Shown: piece by piece, positions 9,312 through 18,529 of the stretch
Position numbering within the stretch: position 1 is the first letter of the stretch
Layout: the number at the start of each line of letters is the position of its first letter
NCBI GenBank assembly: GCA_963700885.1
Contig: CAVOZJ010000032.1
Coordinates: 1 to 64,000, forward strand
DNA: 64,000 nucleotides
Direction: 5' to 3'
Source: Anderseniella sp963700885
GTDB lineage: Bacteria; Pseudomonadota; Alphaproteobacteria; Rhizobiales; Aestuariivirgaceae
Notes under the pieces: generated by a model
The model's input: only the letters and a program-made list of their open reading frames with translations
Told to the model about the DNA's origin: nothing
Databases searched by the model: none
Program-made: the position numbers and the translations under genes

Positions 9312-10271
9312 TCAGGCGGCCGCTGAGTAAACGGACGCGCTACTGATGGCATCAACATGCTTGTGGTGGGTGCCACAGCAGCCTCCCATAACAGTCAGGT
9401 TAGGTAGCAGCGCCTTGATCTGGTTGTACTGAACGGCCAGTTCAGTCGGGCTGCCCTCATCCAGATGCTCGGCAGTATCAAGTTCTGCATGACTCAATCG
9501 CGACGCATTGGCACGCACCCCGCCGATGCGCAGTTTCCATTCACCAGCCTTCTTCAACACATCGATAAAATGATCCGGATGGGCACAGTTGATCATGAAA
9601 TAAGCCGGTGCACGCTGTGTCGCTGCATCGACTTCTTCGATGGCTGCAGACAGCGGCTGGCCTGACGGCAGCAATCCGTCGGTTTCCACCGTGAACGATA
9701 TCACCGACGGCATACTTGCCCGCTTGGCGGCAAGCGCTACGCCGATTGCCTCTTCAACATAGGTCATTGTAATGGCTGACACCATGTCGGCACCAAGTTC
9801 AGCAAACCACTCTACCTGGTCATGATGATACTTCCTGGCCTGGTCGATGGTCATGAAGTTCTTCGGATTGTAACCGTCGTCCTGCGGGCCAATTACTCCA
9901 TTGACAACAAATGGCGAAGCGGGAGTTTCGTAGACTTTCCTCAGGCCCATCAGGGCATGGATGGCTTTTCTGTGAACGTTGTGCAATTTTTCTCGCGAGT
10001 AGCCAAGTTCATTTGCCCAACGTGAACTGGCCCGCCAGGTCGGGGTATCAAGGATCATGCCCTTGCCATCGCGCACCGCAATTTCACAAAACTTGCGTAT
10101 GTAGCGGTCCAGCGCAGTTTGGCCCTTTTCAGTTTCAACCAGCGGGAATGCTGCAAACAGCGGCAGGTCGAATCCGTCATGAAAGACCAGGGTTGTTTCA
10201 AGCCCTCCATCAGTCAAAAACTGTTTGCTGCCCAACTGTGGTAATTGATTGCGATATTTTGCCTTCGTCAT
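9312..10271 (-). CDS. Homocysteine S-methyltransferase family protein
   Basis: 319 residues; ATG at 10271 preceded by GGAAGGATAAA. The barrel begins with the family motif TDGGLETTLVF, and the zinc-binding cysteines are present: one in MINCAHP and the pair in MGGCCGTHHKH. Members transfer a methyl group from S-methylmethionine, betaine or similar donors to homocysteine, giving methionine. The methyl donor cannot be assigned. I looked upstream for a SAM riboswitch and saw none that I recognise. Confidence 0.9.
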   Translation of the reverse strand: MTKAKYRNQLPQLGSKQFLTDGGLETTLVFHDGFDLPLFAAFPLVETEKGQTALDRYIRKFCEIAVRDGKGMILDTPTWRASSRWANELGYSREKLHNVHRKAIHALMGLRKVYETPASPFVVNGVIGPQDDGYNPKNFMTIDQARKYHHDQVEWFAELGADMVSAITMTYVEEAIGVALAAKRASMPSVISFTVETDGLLPSGQPLSAAIEEVDAATQRAPAYFMINCAHPDHFIDVLKKAGEWKLRIGGVRANASRLSHAELDTAEHLDEGSPTELAVQYNQIKALLPNLTVMGGCCGTHHKHVDAISSASVYSAAA

Positions 10272-10401
10272 AATTTTATCCTTCCAGGGTTGGTTGGTGG
10301 TTGTTTGGCAGGACATCACGTCCGGCTCTGGGAAATTGATTTTCAGGGCGTGGTCATTCAGTAAAATTCCGTCATCGCCTTCTGGCACCGGCACTGTGCA
10401 A

Positions 10402-11352
10402 TCAGTGTAAACGGCAGGTACCAGCCAGGCTCGCGTGTTGCGCTTGCGAGGCGAACTGTTCCGCCGTCTCGAAATCGCCGCGATGAGCATGCCATTTGGC
10501 CCGCATGGCCAGATCCCAGGCGCCGGGGTCACCGGATGCCTTTCGCAGGACGCGCCGCATCTCTGCGCCCCTGATCTCCGGTTCGAGCAACGTCACCACG
10601 TCGGCTGCGATCTCCTCCTCCAGAATGAGCAGGTCGCCGGTCGCCCGCTTGATGCCCGTGTGCCAGATCACTAGATCGCGTTCGGCATCGATGAGTTCGA
10701 TCGATACCCTGATCCGGGCGAGCTCGCACCTGATGGCGCCTTGCAGCAGGTAGCGCGCACCGCAACTTCGCCCGATCTCGGCTGCGCTCAGGCCGGAGTT
10801 TCTGAAACGGTAAGACGTATTGCGCGCAATCACCGGGAACCATCGCCACGCGCACAGCGCTCCTATCACCTCGTCGGTCAGCCCGTCCGCCAGGTAGGAA
10901 GCGCCGGAATTGTCGGAAAGATCTGTAAACGGAAGCACGGCAATCGCCGGCCGGCAAAGCACTTCCGAGGCAATCTGCTCTGATCGCTCCGGCAACCCGG
11001 CAACAATGGGTTCGGCAATAGCGGAGGCAGGCTCAACATCGGGTGTCACTTCCACCTCACCTACGAAACGGAAGCCACGACCGCGAATCGTACGAATCCA
11101 GCGTTGTGTCGCACCATCGTCTTCCAAGGCCCGGCGCACGTCCCGCACACGGCTTGCTATGGCGGAATCCGAGACGATCCGCCCGCTCCAGACCTTATCG
11201 ATCAGTTCTTCAGTACTCACGACGCGATCACGATTCTCGACAAGGTGCCGGAGGACGTCGAACACCTGCGGTTCGACCGCCAGATGATGCCCCCTGGCGG
11301 AAAGTTCGAACCGCCCGGGATCAATCGTAAAGTCGCCAAACACGTACTGCAT
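10402..11352 (-). CDS. Winged-helix/TolB-like transcriptional regulator, short form
   Basis: 316 residues from the ATG at 11352 (GGAGTGG upstream). Residues 1-100 form an OmpR-type winged helix (VFDVLRHLVENRDRVVSTEE ... GRGFRFVGEV) and residues about 135-260 a TolB-like domain (AIAVLPFTDLS, YLADGLTDEV, ARYLLQGAIR). It is about 210 residues shorter than its paralogue at 1581-3164 and stops just as the TPR region starts, so it is either a natural short form or truncated. It is divergent from the OsmC-to-MaoC operon (11597-15486), which it most likely regulates. Confidence 0.83.
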   Translation of the reverse strand: MQYVFGDFTIDPGRFELSARGHHLAVEPQVFDVLRHLVENRDRVVSTEELIDKVWSGRIVSDSAIASRVRDVRRALEDDGATQRWIRTIRGRGFRFVGEVEVTPDVEPASAIAEPIVAGLPERSEQIASEVLCRPAIAVLPFTDLSDNSGASYLADGLTDEVIGALCAWRWFPVIARNTSYRFRNSGLSAAEIGRSCGARYLLQGAIRCELARIRVSIELIDAERDLVIWHTGIKRATGDLLILEEEIAADVVTLLEPEIRGAEMRRVLRKASGDPGAWDLAMRAKWHAHRGDFETAEQFASQAQHASLAGTCRLH

Positions 11353-11391
11353 GTCATTCCACTCCAAGAGGCAAGTGCTATGACGTTGTGG

Positions 11392-11405
11392 CAGTATACA
11401 TACTG
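11392..11405. promoter_or_regulatory. Inverted repeat between divergent genes, possible operator
   Basis: CAGTAT-AC-ATACTG is a perfect inverted repeat, 40 bp before the winged-helix regulator start and 190 bp before osmC. Its position fits an operator for autoregulation or control of the divergent operon. This is inference from symmetry and position only. Confidence 0.4.
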
Positions 11406-11596
11406 TTTTCAAGCCTTGGAATCATTTTGTCTGCCTCCGTCAAGGTGAAAAACCAGACAATCTCCAGGTTTTCTTCAAGTCTTCTCCAGGTTGCCTCCAA
11501 GCGGAAAAGTTCAGCAAGAGCTAGACAGGTGGCGTCGCCGGGCAATGCCTGAGCATACCTCCCGGCCGCTGGAACCAATATGAAAGGAAGAAACGC

Positions 11597-12163
11597 ATGA
11601 CCATCCAGACTAAATTCGAAACCGCCGACAACGGTGTAAACGTCGCTGCCTTGCTGGGCGCTCGGGAAACTCTCGAACAGGCTCCCGAGGCTGCCGAGTT
11701 CGTATGGAGAGCCGAGTGTGAATGGGTGAACGGCACCCATAGCCGGTCTACCATCTCTCGCTACCATGGACTGGGCGGCGAGCACATGCACGAAAAGAAC
11801 TTTGACATCGAGTCCGACCACCCCAAGGTGTTCGCATCAGAAGACCATGCGCCGACCCCAGTGGAGATCGTGCTCTCCGGCTTGGCCGGCTGCCTGACCG
11901 CCGGTGTGGCGGCAGTGGCCCAGCGTCGAGGGATTCAGCTTCGCAAGGTCTCCGCGACCGTCGAAGGCGACATGAACATTTACGGGATACTCGGCATCGA
12001 TGCCGATGTGCGCAACGGTTTCAAAGAAGTCCGCGTCACGTTCGACATCGATGCTGACGCCGACCCGGACGAGATTCGTGCGGTTGTCGCTCAGTCCCAG
12101 AAGCGTTCCGCCGTTTTTGACATCCTGACAAACCCGACAAACGTCCACGTGACGGTCAGCTGA
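11597..12163 (+). CDS. OsmC-family protein
   Basis: 188 residues, ribosome binding site AAAGGAAG. The OsmC/Ohr fold is recognisable from LSGLAGCLTAGVAAVAQRRG, where Cys is the expected peroxidatic residue. The second conserved Cys is replaced (QKRSAVFDIL), so it is not a canonical two-Cys organic hydroperoxide reductase; it belongs to the broader OsmC-like group of unclear chemistry. It is first in a tight plus-strand set with DUF1127, two flavoproteins and a MaoC-like protein, which suggests handling of a reactive organic substrate or product. Confidence 0.85.
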   Translation: MTIQTKFETADNGVNVAALLGARETLEQAPEAAEFVWRAECEWVNGTHSRSTISRYHGLGGEHMHEKNFDIESDHPKVFASEDHAPTPVEIVLSGLAGCLTAGVAAVAQRRGIQLRKVSATVEGDMNIYGILGIDADVRNGFKEVRVTFDIDADADPDEIRAVVAQSQKRSAVFDILTNPTNVHVTVS

Positions 12164-12298
12164 CGACCTGGACAGGGATCGGGAGCAGGAAGTTGGCCCG
12201 ACGGCCAGCTCCTGCTTTCGAGCAGCATTCAAACAAACCACCCATGCCGAGCGGCGGCACGCCGCCCGGACATCGATTGAAGACAAGGAGACAAAACA

Positions 12299-12568
12299 AT
12301 GAACACAGCAACACATGACCATCCGCATGCCAGATCAATGCGGCAACACAACACGTTTTCGCATTTGCGGACTGCATATCGAAGGTTTGCTGCGTGGCAG
12401 CAGCGCAGAGCTGCGGTCCAGGATTTACGCAGCCTCGACAACCGGATGCTCAAGGACATCGGGCTGGACCGGTCAGAAATTGTTTCGGCGGTCTACGGCA
12501 TCCGCGTGGCCCATGATCGCAAACCGCAAAATTTGAGTCAAATCGAACCCGGCAACCAGAAGGCCTAA
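12299..12568 (+). CDS. DUF1127 (YjiS-like) small protein
   Basis: 89 residues with ribosome binding site AAGGAG. The core RRAAVQDLRSLDNRMLKDIG followed by LDRSEI is the DUF1127 signature, very like the protein at 6304. N-terminal part is His-rich (THDHPHARS). It lies between osmC and the monooxygenase, so it is probably co-transcribed with them. Confidence 0.83.
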   Translation: MNTATHDHPHARSMRQHNTFSHLRTAYRRFAAWQQRRAAVQDLRSLDNRMLKDIGLDRSEIVSAVYGIRVAHDRKPQNLSQIEPGNQKA

Positions 12569-12603
12569 CGCCGCCTGGATAACCACAATCAGGAGCTCGT
12601 ATC

Positions 12604-13842
12604 GTGAAAGAAGCAATGACAGTCATAATAGGCGCCGGCCAATCTGGTCTGGCGATGAGCCGCTGCCTGAGCGAGCGTGCCATTGATCACGTCTTGCTCG
12701 AACGTGGCGAAGTGGGCAACTCCTGGGAGAAGGAGCGGTGGAACTCACTGCGGCTGCTGACCCCGAACTGGCAGAGCGGCCTTCCCGGCGCACCATATGA
12801 TGGGCCAGACCCGGACGGATACATGCCGGCGCTGGAATTTGCCGCCAAGCTCAGGAGATACGCAAAAAACATCAATGCGCCGGTTGAATCTGGCACCGAG
12901 GTCATTGCTCTGACCGGGCACCCTGGGAGTTATCACATCCAGACCACGAGAGGCGAATACTTCTGTGCGTCGGCCGTTATCGCCAGCGGCGCCTGCAGTA
13001 AAGCCAACGTTCCGGCGATGGCTGCTGCAATGCCACCCGAACTCAAACAGCTGACGCCAGTCAACTATCGCTCTCCATCAGGCATTTCTCCTGGCCGCGT
13101 GCTTGTCGTGGGCGCATCCGCATCGGGTGTGCAGATTGCCCGTGAGATTTGCCGCAGCGGCTACGAAGTGACCCTGGCAGCAGGCTCCCATACCCGCCTT
13201 CCACGCTATTACAGAGGGTGTGACATCGAATGGTGGCTCGAGGTGACCGGCGCACTTGACGTTACCGCTGAAGAAGCAGACGACCTGGAACGGGTGCGCC
13301 GGACGCCATCGCCCCAACTTGCCGGCACGCCCCAGACGCCGGACCTCAATGCGCTTCAGGAAGCCGGTGTCGAGATCGTTGGGCGTCTCTCCACAATTCG
13401 CGATGGACGAGCGCTATTTTCCGGCGGTCTCGCCAACGCATGCGTATCGGCGGACCTGAAGATGACGCGCTTCCTTGGCGCTGTTGATACGTGGATCGAA
13501 ATGACTGGGGATCCGGCAGGTACCGTGCCCCCGGACCGGCCTGAACCAACGCTGGTTCCCCAGTCGCCCCGCCTGGAGATCGACCTCGCAGGCGCCGGTT
13601 TCAAAACGGTCATCTGGGCAACCGGATACCGTCCCGATCATTCGTGGCTTCATCTGCCGGTTTTCGACCGCAAGGGCAGGCTGCGCCACAATGGTGGTGT
13701 CATCGTTGACGCCCCTGGACTGTACGCCATGGGCCTGCCGTTCATGCGCCGCCGCAAGTCGCTGCAGATTGCGGGCGCGGCTGGCGATGCAGCTGCGCTG
13801 GCAGACCACATGGCCACACATTTTGGCCGCATCGCAGCATAA
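12604..13842 (+). CDS. FAD/NAD(P)-dependent oxidoreductase, FMO-like
   Basis: 412 residues, GTG start after AGGAGCTC. N-terminal FAD-binding GAGQSGL at about residue 10, a central second dinucleotide fold (VLVVGASASGVQIA near 165) and C-terminal VIWATGYRPD. The overall pattern is that of small flavin monooxygenases related to the FMO/CzcO group. The strict FMO fingerprint F-x-G-x3-H is not evident. Substrate unknown. Neighbouring genes suggest it acts with the FAD monooxygenase that follows 18 bp later. Confidence 0.87.
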   Translation: MKEAMTVIIGAGQSGLAMSRCLSERAIDHVLLERGEVGNSWEKERWNSLRLLTPNWQSGLPGAPYDGPDPDGYMPALEFAAKLRRYAKNINAPVESGTEVIALTGHPGSYHIQTTRGEYFCASAVIASGACSKANVPAMAAAMPPELKQLTPVNYRSPSGISPGRVLVVGASASGVQIAREICRSGYEVTLAAGSHTRLPRYYRGCDIEWWLEVTGALDVTAEEADDLERVRRTPSPQLAGTPQTPDLNALQEAGVEIVGRLSTIRDGRALFSGGLANACVSADLKMTRFLGAVDTWIEMTGDPAGTVPPDRPEPTLVPQSPRLEIDLAGAGFKTVIWATGYRPDHSWLHLPVFDRKGRLRHNGGVIVDAPGLYAMGLPFMRRRKSLQIAGAAGDAAALADHMATHFGRIAA

Positions 13843-13860
13843 CCCTGAAGGAGAAGATCA

Positions 13861-15030
13861 ATGACTGGAAACTTTGGCTCAAAGCGCTACGATGCCGTGA
13901 TCATCGGTGCTCGCGCAGCAGGTTCTGCTACCGCGATGCTGCTGGCACGCGCGGGTGCGCAGGTGCTGCTGGTTGACCGGCAGGAGCCTGGAACTGATAC
14001 GCTGTCTACCCACGCCCTGATGCGAGGTTCGGTGGTGCTGTTGTCCCGCTGGGGTGTTCTTGGCCGCTTGCATGCTGCCGGAACGCCTTGGGTCAGGCGT
14101 ACCTCTTTCAACTATGAAGGCAAGATGGTCGCCATAGACCTGAAGCCCGAAGACGGAGCAGAAGGACTGATTGCGCCGCGCCGGTATCTCCTGGACAGCG
14201 TTCTTACCGAGGCCGCAATTTCCGCAGGTGCGCAGGCACGGTTCGGTGCCACATTCGAGAGATTTCTCAATTCAGATGACGGGCGGGTCACCGGGGCTGC
14301 GCTCCGGCTGCCGGGTGGTGCGCTGGAAAACGTCCGCGCCGGCATTGTCATCGGGGCGGACGGGCGCACATCCGCCGTGGCAACGCAGGCAGGCGCAGAG
14401 GCATATCGCCTCGGACGCCACGCGACAGCAACGGTCTACGGGTATGTCAGTGGCATTCCGAACAATGGCTATCGCTGGATCTTCCGCAAGGGCATGAGTG
14501 CTGGCGCCATACCGACGACTGGCGGGGCACATTGCGTGTTTGCATCCGTTCGTCCAGAACACTTCCGCGAGATCTTCGCCGGTGATCCGCTTGACGGCGT
14601 TCGCGCCATGATCGGGAGGGGTGACCAGGAACTCGCCGGCCATTTGCAGCCAACAGCGGTTGAGGAACGGTTCCGGCGATTCGCGGGTGCAATTGGCCAT
14701 ATGCGCCGCTGCTACGGGCCTGGCTGGGCGCTGGTGGGAGATGCAGGATACTTCAAGGATCCGGTGACAGCCCACGGCATCACTGACGCGCTTCGTGACG
14801 CTGACTTGCTCGCGACAGCGATTCTGACTGATGGTCCGCTGGCTCTCGCGTTTTACGAAAGGCATCGTGACCGGTTGTCCCGGACCTTCTTTGACTTCAC
14901 CGACCAGATTGCCTCTCTCGAGTGGACACCGCAGCGGGTTCAGGCGCTCCACGAACGCGTTCAACGTCTGATGAAAGCCGAAGTTATGGCAATACGGGCC
15001 GGGGCGGCGGCAACCCCCTTGGCCGCATGA
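13861..15030 (+). CDS. FAD-dependent monooxygenase, PHBH/geranylgeranyl-reductase type
   Basis: 389 residues. N-terminal Rossmann motif VIIGARAAGSATAMLLARAG (a variant GxRxAG), the central GADGRTS of this class, and the GDAGYFKDPVTAHGITDAL segment that contacts FAD. Ribosome binding site AAGGAGAAG is well placed. Such enzymes hydroxylate aromatics or reduce isoprenoid double bonds. Position between another flavoprotein and a MaoC-like hydratase suggests a short catabolic or tailoring pathway. Confidence 0.88.
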   Translation: MTGNFGSKRYDAVIIGARAAGSATAMLLARAGAQVLLVDRQEPGTDTLSTHALMRGSVVLLSRWGVLGRLHAAGTPWVRRTSFNYEGKMVAIDLKPEDGAEGLIAPRRYLLDSVLTEAAISAGAQARFGATFERFLNSDDGRVTGAALRLPGGALENVRAGIVIGADGRTSAVATQAGAEAYRLGRHATATVYGYVSGIPNNGYRWIFRKGMSAGAIPTTGGAHCVFASVRPEHFREIFAGDPLDGVRAMIGRGDQELAGHLQPTAVEERFRRFAGAIGHMRRCYGPGWALVGDAGYFKDPVTAHGITDALRDADLLATAILTDGPLALAFYERHRDRLSRTFFDFTDQIASLEWTPQRVQALHERVQRLMKAEVMAIRAGAAATPLAA

Positions 15031-15051
15031 CCAGTGAAAGGAGACTATGAA

Positions 15052-15486
15052 ATGAGTACGGATGGATGGGCCGGCACCATTGCCGGTGCGCCGAAAGCTG
15101 GTGCAACTGCGAAACGCACCAGGACGACCTCGATGCGCGATGTCGAGATGTTCACGGAGATGACCGGAGACCGCAATCCGCTCCACTACAACGAAGCAGC
15201 CGCAAGGAGCTCGCGTATGGGACGACTGGTTGTACAGGGAGGTGTAACGACGGGCTTGCTGAACGCCGTTGTGGCCGAAGACCTGCCGGGACCAGGAACG
15301 GTCTTTCTCGAGACGAACTGGCGCTTCGTCCGTGCGGTCGGTATTGGCGAGAAGATTACTGCCCAGGTTGTCGTTTGCGAGGTGAGGCTGGATAAACCAA
15401 TTTGCCGTCTCGAAACCAAAGTCTTCAATGAAGCCGGAGAGATCTGCGTGGAGGGTACCGCAAGCACGTATACTGTCGCACTCTAG
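15052..15486 (+). CDS. MaoC-like (R)-specific hydratase/dehydratase
   Basis: 144 residues from the ATG at 15052, 9 nt after AAGGAG; a GTG at 15034 is a poorer start. Single hot-dog domain with the hydratase-2 motif in FTEMTGDRNPLHYNEAAA (Asp and His catalytic pair, followed by the usual Asn-Pro environment) and GRLVVQGG. It should hydrate or dehydrate an enoyl-CoA or related thioester. Last gene of the 11597-15486 set. Confidence 0.87.
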   Translation: MSTDGWAGTIAGAPKAGATAKRTRTTSMRDVEMFTEMTGDRNPLHYNEAAARSSRMGRLVVQGGVTTGLLNAVVAEDLPGPGTVFLETNWRFVRAVGIGEKITAQVVVCEVRLDKPICRLETKVFNEAGEICVEGTASTYTVAL

Positions 15487-15745
15487 GCAAGGCAGTGGAT
15501 TGCAGCCCGGTCCATTGAAGAAAATTGGCCGCAACTGCATTTCGGTATAGCTTCCGGAGAATTAATGATTTGCCGTTCCATAAGGCTGACTTGGAACTTC
15601 ACCTCCGCTGCAATGTTCGTTCCGGGTGAAAGACAGGCTCCCTGGAACACCGTGTGACAAGTCTGTTGTTTGTGCCAATGGGAGACTTCAAAACAGCAAG
15701 CCAAGGGCGTATGAAACCATAGCGGACTAATGATGACTTCTCCCA

Positions 15746-16336
15746 ATGCGCCAACCAAAGATTCTCACAACAATCCAGAACTATAGCTGGTCACTTTTTG
15801 TTGCTGACCTGCTCGCGGGGGGTAACTGTGGCTATGGTTGCCCTGCTGCTCAGCCTGGCCATTGCAATTGCTTCTGGTGCTGATCCCGCCAAAGGACTTG
15901 TGACTGCAATTGTTGCAGGTTTCCTGATTTCACTGCTTGGCGGCAGCCGGGTGCAGACCGGTGGTCCGACAGGGGCGTTTATCGTCGTTGTGTTTGGCGT
16001 GATTACCGAACATGGCTATGACGGACTTGTTCTGGCAACCTTCCTGGCGGGCATCATTCTGCTGATTGCGGGGTATTTTCGAGCGGGTATCTTGCCATGC
16101 CCGCACTTGCTGCACTTCTCATCGTGACCGCCTGGAACATGACCGAACCACACAAATGGGCAGAATACGCCCGAGGCAGGACCAGTGATATACTGCTGCT
16201 GCTGCTTCTTACACTGGTACTGACCGTCGTCGTGGACTTGACCGTGGCGATTGGAGTTGGCGTGTCGGTTGGTCTTGCCCTGCGCCTGAGCAGACGCAAG
16301 ATCGTTCAAAGCGACTGGACGCCACCCGACAGGTGA
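15746..16336 (+). pseudogene. SulP-family anion transporter remnant
   Basis: The N-terminal segment (MRQPKILTTIQNYSWSLF... then TVAMVALLLSLAIAIASG, then GFLISLLGGSRVQTGGPTGA) matches the start of SulP sulfate/bicarbonate transporters. The frame is broken at a six-G run (15817-15822): one G fewer restores ADLLAGVTVAM. Near 16080-16100 the sequence jumps from IAGYFRAG to PALAALLIVTAWNM, a motif that normally lies roughly 200 residues further on, and the frame changes again. The C-terminal STAS domain is absent after LSRRKIV. This is therefore a real internally deleted and truncated pseudogene. Confidence 0.85.
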
Positions 16337-16356
16337 AATGCCGCGAAGATCTGATA

Positions 16357-16713
16357 TTAACTCTCCGTCTCGAAGATCGGTTTGAACCCGCCCCAGATCA
16401 TCCGCTTGCCGTCAAATGGCATATCGGCAGGCGGTTTCATGCGCTCGTCGCTCTGCATCTTTTTGGCGGCGGCATCGCAGGTTTTCTTGTCAGGCCATTC
16501 GATCCAGGAGAAAACGACTGTTTCATCGTCTTTCGCCTTCACCGCGCGCCTGAAATCGGTGACCTTGCCATCGGGAACATTGTCTCCCCACGTTTCGACA
16601 ATCCGGGTCGCGCCGTATTCCTGAAAAAACGGTGCGGTATCGGCGGCCATCTTGCGAAATGCTTCCTTTTTCTTCGTGGGAACCGGAATCAGGAATCCTT
16701 GTATGTAGCTCAT
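16357..16713 (-). CDS. DUF1428 family protein (YbaA-like)
   Basis: 118 residues, ribosome binding site GGAGAG at proper spacing. The product MSYIQGFLIPVPTKKKEAFR is typical for DUF1428, a dimeric alpha/beta-barrel family of unknown function, with RMIWGGFKPIFE at the C terminus. Convergent with the SulP remnant. No pathway can be assigned. Confidence 0.87.
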   Translation of the reverse strand: MSYIQGFLIPVPTKKKEAFRKMAADTAPFFQEYGATRIVETWGDNVPDGKVTDFRRAVKAKDDETVVFSWIEWPDKKTCDAAAKKMQSDERMKPPADMPFDGKRMIWGGFKPIFETES

Positions 16714-16862
16714 TGATACTCTCCATTGACCTGTCTGTTGAAACGATATGTAGTAGAATTAGTTCCAACCGTTGCAACAGGGATCATTGTTGCACCTGTA
16801 TTTGGCAGAGAATTAAAATGTTCGCCTGGCCGGCAGACCTGAAAAACCGGTCAACCTGGAAC

Positions 16863-16920
16863 GGCATGGGTACTTCTGAACCCATGAAGTTTCTCTGGCA
16901 CTTTGGAATTGTTCAGTACT
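16863..16920 (+). repeat. Dispersed 58-bp repeat, copy 1
   Basis: Aligns without gaps to 40892-40949 (43 of 58 identical by hand count). Shared blocks include TGAACCC, CTGGCACT and GTTCAGT. This copy also contains a short hairpin (CATGGGT and ACCCATG). It ends four bases before the target duplication of the IS1380 element. Confidence 0.55.
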
Positions 16921-16927
16921 GATCTAG

Positions 16928-18529
16928 CCTGAATTATTCACCGGGGTGATTGAACTGGCTGGCGGGTGTGGATCAAGTTGTTGAAATAGCGTATGATTTT
17001 GGTTCTTACACAAGATCATTCCATATCAACAGAAAATCCCACCCGCCATGACCGAAGATAGCCTGTTACTGCCCGGTTTGTCACCTGTAGAAGGCCTTGA
17101 TGTCCACGCCCGGTTTGCTGGCGGAGCGCTGTCCAGTGATGGCGGCGTGGTTTTGCTGCGCGAACTTGAACGGGGTCTGAATTTCGCCGGCACAATGGCG
17201 GCCTGTCTGCACGACAGGCGAGACCCATCACGCACACTTCATGATTATGCCAGCATGATCCGTTCACGCATATTGGCGATCAGCTGCGGATACGAGGACT
17301 GTGACGATCTTGACGGGTTGCGCCACGACCCGGCTCTGAAAATCGCTTGTGACCGTCTGCCGGATACCGGTCATGCACTGGCCTCCCAGCCGACCTTGTC
17401 GCGGTTGGAGAATACCCCATCGTGGCGCGAACTGGCCCGCATGGGGCTGGCCCTGATTGATCTGTTCTGCGCCAGTTTTAACACGGTGCCGGGACATATC
17501 GTGCTTGATATTGACGATACCTCTGACCGTACGCATGGCGGCCAGCAATTGTCCTTGTTCAACACCCACGCCGGCGGTTACTGCTTCCAGCCGATCCATA
17601 TCTACGATGCAGCGTCACAAAAACCGGTGTGCTTTGTGCTGCGGCCCGGCAAACGGCCTTCCGGACAGGAAGCAGCCCAGATCCTGCGCCACGTGATCCG
17701 GCGCATCCGGCAGAACTGGCCGCGCGTCACGATTACGGTGCGCGGTGACGGGCATTACGGCACCCCTGAGGTGATGCAGCTTCTGGAACAATCCGGCTGC
17801 ACCTATATCCTCTCTCTGCCCGGTAACAAAACCCTGAAACAGCTATCACACCCCTGGTGCGAGGATGTTGCAACACGCCGGGCGGTTGGAGGAAAGCCCA
17901 AGGTCCGCCGTTTCTTCCAAACCCGGTATGGCGCAAAAAGCTGGTCGAAGAAGCGAAAGGTGATCGCCCGTGTGGAAGCTACAGAGCAAGGCAGTGATGT
18001 CCGGTATATCGTCACCAATCTGGCTGGGCGCGGCAAACATCTCTATGAAAAAGTCTACTGCGCGCGCGGCAAAATGGAGAACCTGATCAAGGAGCACAAG
18101 CTCTACACCAAATCTGATCGCACGTCCTGTCATCGCTGGCAAGCCAACCAGTTCCGGCTCTTCCTGCACACCGGCGCCTATTGGCTGTTGCTGTTATTGC
18201 GTGGGGCTGCTCCCAAACGCTCGCGCTGGCGCACTGCCACTTTCGAAACCATTCGCCGTACATTCCTGAAAATCGCCGTGCGTGTCGAGCAATTGAAAAC
18301 AAGGATTACGATGGCCCTGCCTACTGCCTGTCCACACCAGAAAATGTTTGCCCTGCTGCTCACAAGGATCAAGGCGCAAAGTCCGTAACCGGCGCGGCAG
18401 CAGAGCCGCTGTTCAAACCAGAACGTCAACCCTCAACGCCTGCTCAAAACCCTCACAACATTCTCCCCGTCAACCCGGCCGATAACGCTCGCGCTCGCAA
18501 ATGCATGACAGTCCGGTGAATAATTGGGG
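16928..18529. mobile_element. IS1380-family insertion sequence, complete
   Basis: 1602 bp with terminal inverted repeats of 17 bp: left CCTGAATTATTCACCGG (16928-16944), right complement CCCCAATTATTCACCGG (18513-18529), 15 of 17 identical. The flanking CTAG at 16924-16927 and 18530-18533 is a 4-bp target duplication, as expected for IS1380-type elements. One transposase gene is inside and intact. The insertion lies exactly at the stop codon of the minus-strand DUF937 gene, whose TAG is formed by the duplicated CTAG. Confidence 0.92.
17048..18388 (+). CDS. IS1380-family DDE transposase
   Basis: 446 residues, full length for the family. The first catalytic Asp is in IVLDIDDTSDRTHG (about residue 160), the second in TVRGDGHYG (about 235) and the Glu follows in KMENLIKEHK (about 347). 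It catalyses cut-and-paste transposition of the surrounding element. No frameshift or stop interrupts it, so it may be active. Confidence 0.93.
   Translation: MTEDSLLLPGLSPVEGLDVHARFAGGALSSDGGVVLLRELERGLNFAGTMAACLHDRRDPSRTLHDYASMIRSRILAISCGYEDCDDLDGLRHDPALKIACDRLPDTGHALASQPTLSRLENTPSWRELARMGLALIDLFCASFNTVPGHIVLDIDDTSDRTHGGQQLSLFNTHAGGYCFQPIHIYDAASQKPVCFVLRPGKRPSGQEAAQILRHVIRRIRQNWPRVTITVRGDGHYGTPEVMQLLEQSGCTYILSLPGNKTLKQLSHPWCEDVATRRAVGGKPKVRRFFQTRYGAKSWSKKRKVIARVEATEQGSDVRYIVTNLAGRGKHLYEKVYCARGKMENLIKEHKLYTKSDRTSCHRWQANQFRLFLHTGAYWLLLLLRGAAPKRSRWRTATFETIRRTFLKIAVRVEQLKTRITMALPTACPHQKMFALLLTRIKAQSP

Noticed and set aside
10272..10401. SAM or SAH riboswitch upstream of the homocysteine methyltransferase
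   Set aside because: I looked for the conserved SAM-II and related cores and saw none; the region is short and without a strong pseudoknot-like pattern.
14272..15540. Minus-strand open frame of 422 codons
   Set aside because: It lies opposite the FAD monooxygenase and MaoC genes, which have clear family motifs; the antisense product resembles nothing and has no ribosome binding site.
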